From Erpobdella octoculata (taxonomy: Eukaryota; Annelida; Clitellata; Hirudinida; Erpobdellidae): a DNA stretch of 64,000 nt. Shown here piece after piece: positions 52,501 through 64,000 of the stretch. Within the stretch, counting starts at the first letter, position 1, and each line of letters opens with the position of its first letter. The DNA is taken from assembly GCA_963978895.1 (NCBI GenBank), contig OZ022242.1, positions 9,139,614 to 9,203,613 on the forward strand. Direction: 5' to 3'. The notes beneath the pieces were generated by a model, which worked only from the letters and a program-made list of their open reading frames with translations, had not been told where the DNA came from and did no database searches. A program made the translations under genes and the position numbers.

Positions 52501-54672
52501 TTTGTACAACTTACGTTGTACAAAATCCTTCCTTTCAGAATCAATAAAATATCTTCGTAAGCCCTACGAAAACATTTTATTGATTCTGAGAGAATTTTCA
52601 AAATTCAGGAAATGAATATTCACTGTTAAAATTTGCAGTAGCAATGAATGCAGTTGCTGATGAAAAATTAGCAATTCCACAACGTAGACTGTAAAAACTT
52701 TATTAAAGGCGCTTTTTAAATGTTCACATTGATTGATTGAAAAAAAATAGTTGAAAACGCAACATCTTAAGAAAACTATAAGAGGATTATCATTTGTTCA
52801 TTTTTGAATTTTTTTACAAAATGGTAAATCACATGACAGACATGTTAACCCCAATTAGTGTTTTGTTTTTCCTGTTAACTATTTTATTTCTCAAAATCTT
52901 CAAAAAGCTCACAGAAATGCATGAGAATGTATTTAAAATTTTACTTTGAAGCTGATATATTAAGACTATAGAAACAGATGTTGGTTTTGTTTTGGTATTT
53001 ATTGAATTATTTGCCTACTTTGGTCAGTGGATTTGATTTTTTGAGCAAATTTCGTTCCCTCTTAAAGTAAAAATTACTAGTTATGAAAGTGGAGTCGCTT
53101 TAGGACAGAGTCTGTGTCTTAGCGAATCAACAACATTCACTTGTTGTAGTTTGTGGCTTAGAAGTCATTTGACAATATGCCACTTTGAAAATTATCAAAA
53201 TTAAATTAGAGCAGTTACATGTATATTATTTATTTCTTTAAATGTTTTGTATAGTTACTGAGTGGCCTTGACATATTCAAATAAATTCCTGTTATTATTG
53301 GTTTAAGCAACCTTACCGGCTGAGTCCATTTATTGAACTTAACTGGCTAAGCCTTGCACAGGCCATTTTTTGAGGCACGGCCATTATATAGGCAAAAAGT
53401 CCTAAGCCCGCTCCTGTCCGTTTTTACAAACATAAAATTCCCCCAAGACTCGGCACAATAGCCTCAGCCCGTGCTGAAAACCCTAAAATAAAATCCTGTT
53501 TGGAAGTTTGGTACCAGCTTTGATTATTGTTGTGTGAATACAATTTTTTTTAGGTTGCACTAATGATGAAATGGCAAAACACGGTGTGCAAATATTTACA
53601 AATATACTATAACCTTTAAATAAAAATCAATGAACTGAAATTATACCATGCATACTACCTATTTAATAACACATGGCGCTTTTCCTGGTTCCCAAACTCT
53701 TCTATCCAGCCTTGATAGCTACTTTTTTATCATTTTTAAAAAAAACCTATACCCTTTTTTTCTTAAAACGCTGTTAGTTGAAAGGGGGTAGTCACAGATA
53801 TTTTTTTCAAAACTCCAAAAATGCTGCTGCTATTTTATTTAAAAAAATAATTTTTTTCGAAAATCCTGGAGGGGGCCAATTGCTCCTGCCCTGCCCCCGC
53901 AAATGACGCCCTTAGTAAAACGTACGCTCCAACTGTGCAATGAGCGGCTGTCAGAAGCCATCGTTCGTTGATTATACTTGCTCCACAGAAGTGACTGGAT
54001 CGTCTTAAACTTGCCTGCATTGAAATAAACGTAATCCATGTATAGAAACACATGTATCGTCTAGTTAAATCTTCTTAAATAACTTATTTACATACACGGT
54101 CGAATGGCAGCAAATGAGAAAATTTTGAATTGCTACTTTTATGTTGATTTAATTGATTTATTTCTTTCCAACCTGCCACGGAAACTCATTCGGTCTTGCT
54201 TGAATGCCGCCAACGATTGACGGAGATGGAAGTTCGTGGCTTCCAGCGTCGGCGTATTTGCTTTTACCGCACTCTGAAAATTACGAGTAAACTGTTTTAA
54301 TGTAATCTACCTACGACAAGGTGATTTATTGCTGGCTGATAATTTTCCAATTTTATTTTTTGATGTAAAACTGTTATTTCATGGTTTTTCAATTTTTTCT
54401 TAATTATTTTTATCATCTGACATAACAGTAAATAATATTAATTGTTATTTATAAACTTAAACTTCACCCCATTAAATGGTTAATTAACAAAACTTTTACC
54501 TGACTCACGAAACCAAGTGGTTGGAATAGCTGTAAATTTTAAATAGTTACCTTATTTAAAATGGTTTATTCAGTAAATTTAAAAAAAATTATTAAGAGTT
54601 AATGAAAATCCAGTTTTTATTATTCTTACCAAACACCACTGGAATCAAAAAAATAAAATTTAATAACATCAT
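49586..54672 (-). CDS. Trypsin-like serine protease 2 (lumbrokinase-like)
   Basis: Exons in transcript order: 54672-54630, 54529-54500, 54273-54173, 54014-53926, 51123-50855, 50151-50003, 49747-49586; 280 aa. Signal peptide [15 protein letters not shown], propeptide with one Cys (C26), then SPS-IVGG (I44). Triad H83, D133 and S230 intact, with S1 Asp D224 (RDACQGDSGGP), so trypsin-type specificity. The segment SWGIGCAS keeps Trp215. Disulfide pairs C42-C58, C168-C182, C191-C220 and the propeptide Cys to C122 position are present. The C136-C201 pair is absent in both paralogues. All seven exons have the same phases as the neighbour, so the pair arose by tandem duplication. Introns are longer here because of transposon insertions. 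As in gene 1, activation would have to occur after Ser, so a trypsin-type activator is not expected. Confidence 0.94.
50222..50630 (+). mobile_element. Helitron-like element with expanded minisatellite
   Basis: Lies in the fifth intron of protease 2. About 330 bp of GAGCGGGA/AACTGGAACGGGAGAGC repeat is followed by AGAAACAATAGAAAAACCTC and CGCGGGCAAAGCTGGGTAACCCC. This is the longest minisatellite of the family here. Open frames on both strands (Glu/Arg/Gly-rich or Leu/Pro/Phe-rich, up to 128 codons) are artefacts. Confidence 0.6.
51600..51818 (-). mobile_element. SINE-like element, family D (minus)
   Basis: Reverse-complement copy of 24716-25026 (GAGTACCAGTTTCACGACTGG on the minus strand). 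Intronic in protease 2. Confidence 0.6.
51895..53914. mobile_element. CAGGRNCGTCATTT-ended transposon, copy 4, next to a splice donor
   Basis: Left end CAGGAACGTCATTTTTAGC; right end on the minus strand TAAGGGCGTCATTTGCGGGG. Flanking octamers ATGAAACG and GTAAAACG match at 6 of 8. The interior is an inverted relative of 18801-20626. The right end lies 11 nt inside intron 4 of protease 2, whose donor GTACGT survives. Confidence 0.72.
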
Positions 54673-54745
54673 TTTTCTGAATATAACACAACACTTGAAC
54701 TATAATTCCAAACTAGCAAGAAAGCAAAAATCTTATTCAATATGT

Positions 54746-54759
54746 CAGCTGTATTTATA
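54746..54759 (-). promoter_or_regulatory. TATA box plus CAGCTG motif, protease 2
   Basis: Minus strand TATAAATACAGCTG, 74 bp upstream of the ATG. It differs at one base from the motif upstream of protease 1. An AAGCAGCTGT copy lies about 25 bp further upstream. Confidence 0.6.
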
Positions 54760-55367
54760 CCATGTAGCGTATTTATATTAAGCAGCTGTACAATAATAAT
54801 AATAAATCAATGGCTGTTAAAAAATGTTTTGAAGCCATCGGCTAAGAATTCTCATTAGATAAGAAACGACTTGAAGTTTGAAGATTATAATTTTGATTTG
54901 CCAGTCTAATAATAAATATATATACCTGTGTCATAATGGTTCATAAATTTTTAAGACAACATAGCTGATAATCATCACAATCGTTTTGCGTTGCTTATCA
55001 TCGTGTTTTTATCTTTTTTTTCTGATTTAAATATTTTATTGATAACAGCATCATTTAATTTTTTAATGTCAGCTGAAATTGACCACCTGTTTTTTTTTAT
55101 TTAAACTTTATTTTTACAACATGCATTTCAATATTTGTATAAATCAGCCACTTCCAGCTTAAAACAACCGATTTTACAAAACTAAAAATATCAAGACAGA
55201 CAGTACTTGAATCTTATACATGCCAAGAATTAAGAAAAATCAAAACAATTCTCAAAAACTGTAGAAGACCAACATCTTTGCTTAAAAATATTCAGAGAAC
55301 ACTCAAACCTAAATCTGAATTATCTTCAACAACCTCGAGTGTCAAGACCTCGTTTTTCATTGGTCGG

Positions 55368-55715
<348 letters not shown>

Positions 55716-56282
55716 TATAATTAAGTTGTGGTTAATTGTAAACTTTTACGAATTACTGGAGTTGAAATATTAACCAGCTAAAAATAATAACAGATGAAAA
55801 ACATCAGAGAGATTTTATTTTCACACACCAGCACCACACGGAAATAGGAAAAAATAAAAAAAAACAATTAGAAAGATGTCGTGTCATTATTATATAGAAT
55901 TGAAATAAAATTATTAATTAATAAAACACTAAAATGCTTCTTTATCTCATACAACCTAAATAATGCTAAATTTATAAATTTACAGATGTTCAAACTCAAA
56001 TAGTTTTAGATAGCAGATCATCGTAAATGTTGCAGCCATTTAGAGCTAAAAGGTCACATTGGTATTAAAAGTAAACAACAACAACAACTACAATGTCAAA
56101 ATAAAAAGAGAAAAAGTGTCACAAACCAAAAAAAATAGTTTCAAAAACTTTTCAAAGCTGTCAACTTTCAAAGGAAGCTTTTTTGACGATGAGTTTAAGG
56201 TACTCACAAGGAAAAACTGTATTTTGACATTTGTCGATTGACTTTGACCAGCGTCCGAAGATCTCACTGAATCATACTGTCG

Positions 56283-56393
<111 letters not shown>

Positions 56394-56555
56394 TCTTCAC
56401 TTTGAGAATTTTATATAAGCTGATGCCATCTTAGAAGTTTGAGAATGTTTACACCTTTTCTTTGTTATAAATAATAATAATTTATTTGTTAGATGATTTG
56501 AAATTGAGAAAAATACTGATTTCTAAGTCTGCTAATAAAAACTGAATTTTAAGTT

Positions 56556-63817
<7,262 letters not shown>

Positions 63818-64000
63818 GTAAAATATTGCTAATTTATTTTAATATTGCTAATTTATTTTAATATTGTTATTGATAGGACACTTTAACTCTAAATAAAAAA
63901 AAATAAAAATATGCATTGTGATCTTGATTGTTTGCATTATCCTTTTATTTATTGCTCAAAACCTAAAACATAATTAAAAAAAATTTTATTGAATTTTTAT

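Overview
This is a 64 kb window of an AT-rich, intron-rich animal genome (GT-AG introns, AATAAA signals, many microsatellites, LINEs, tRNA-headed SINEs and DNA transposons; no prokaryotic organisation). Two tandem secreted proteases resemble the earthworm fibrinolytic enzymes (lumbrokinases) more than any other chymotrypsin-fold group I know. I therefore infer an annelid, perhaps a clitellate or leech. This is family resemblance from memory, not a database result.

Layout. 1-6.2 kb: repeats only. 6.29-15.98 kb (+): a secreted neuropeptide-precursor gene with a TATA promoter, a 5' UTR exon, a signal-peptide exon and two mutually exclusive in-phase last exons; the distal one encodes three amidated peptides ending in IGL or IGI. 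16-22 kb: repeat-rich spacer with hAT-like elements and a large palindrome. 22.13-31.78 kb (+): a complete CNK (connector enhancer of KSR) scaffold gene with SAM, CRIC, PDZ and PH domains and a C-terminal coiled coil, about 776 aa. 32.74-38.75 kb (-): a complete 11-exon AKT/protein kinase B gene, 476 aa, tail-to-tail with CNK. 43.49-47.32 kb and 49.59-54.67 kb (-): two seven-exon paralogous trypsin-like proteases of 278 and 280 aa. 56.56-63.82 kb (+): the first five coding exons of an aromatic amino acid hydroxylase, most like phenylalanine hydroxylase, continuing past the window edge.

All gene models were assembled by hand from the sequence, and reading frame is kept across every splice junction I chose. 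CNK and AKT act in Ras/MAPK and PI3K signalling, the proteases and hydroxylase are metabolic or digestive, and the peptide gene is neuroendocrine. I see no operon-like link between them. The most interesting points are the alternative-exon peptide gene, the non-basic activation site and paired extra cysteines of the proteases, a transposon sitting 11 nt inside a splice donor, and several repeat families that can be defined from copies in this window alone.
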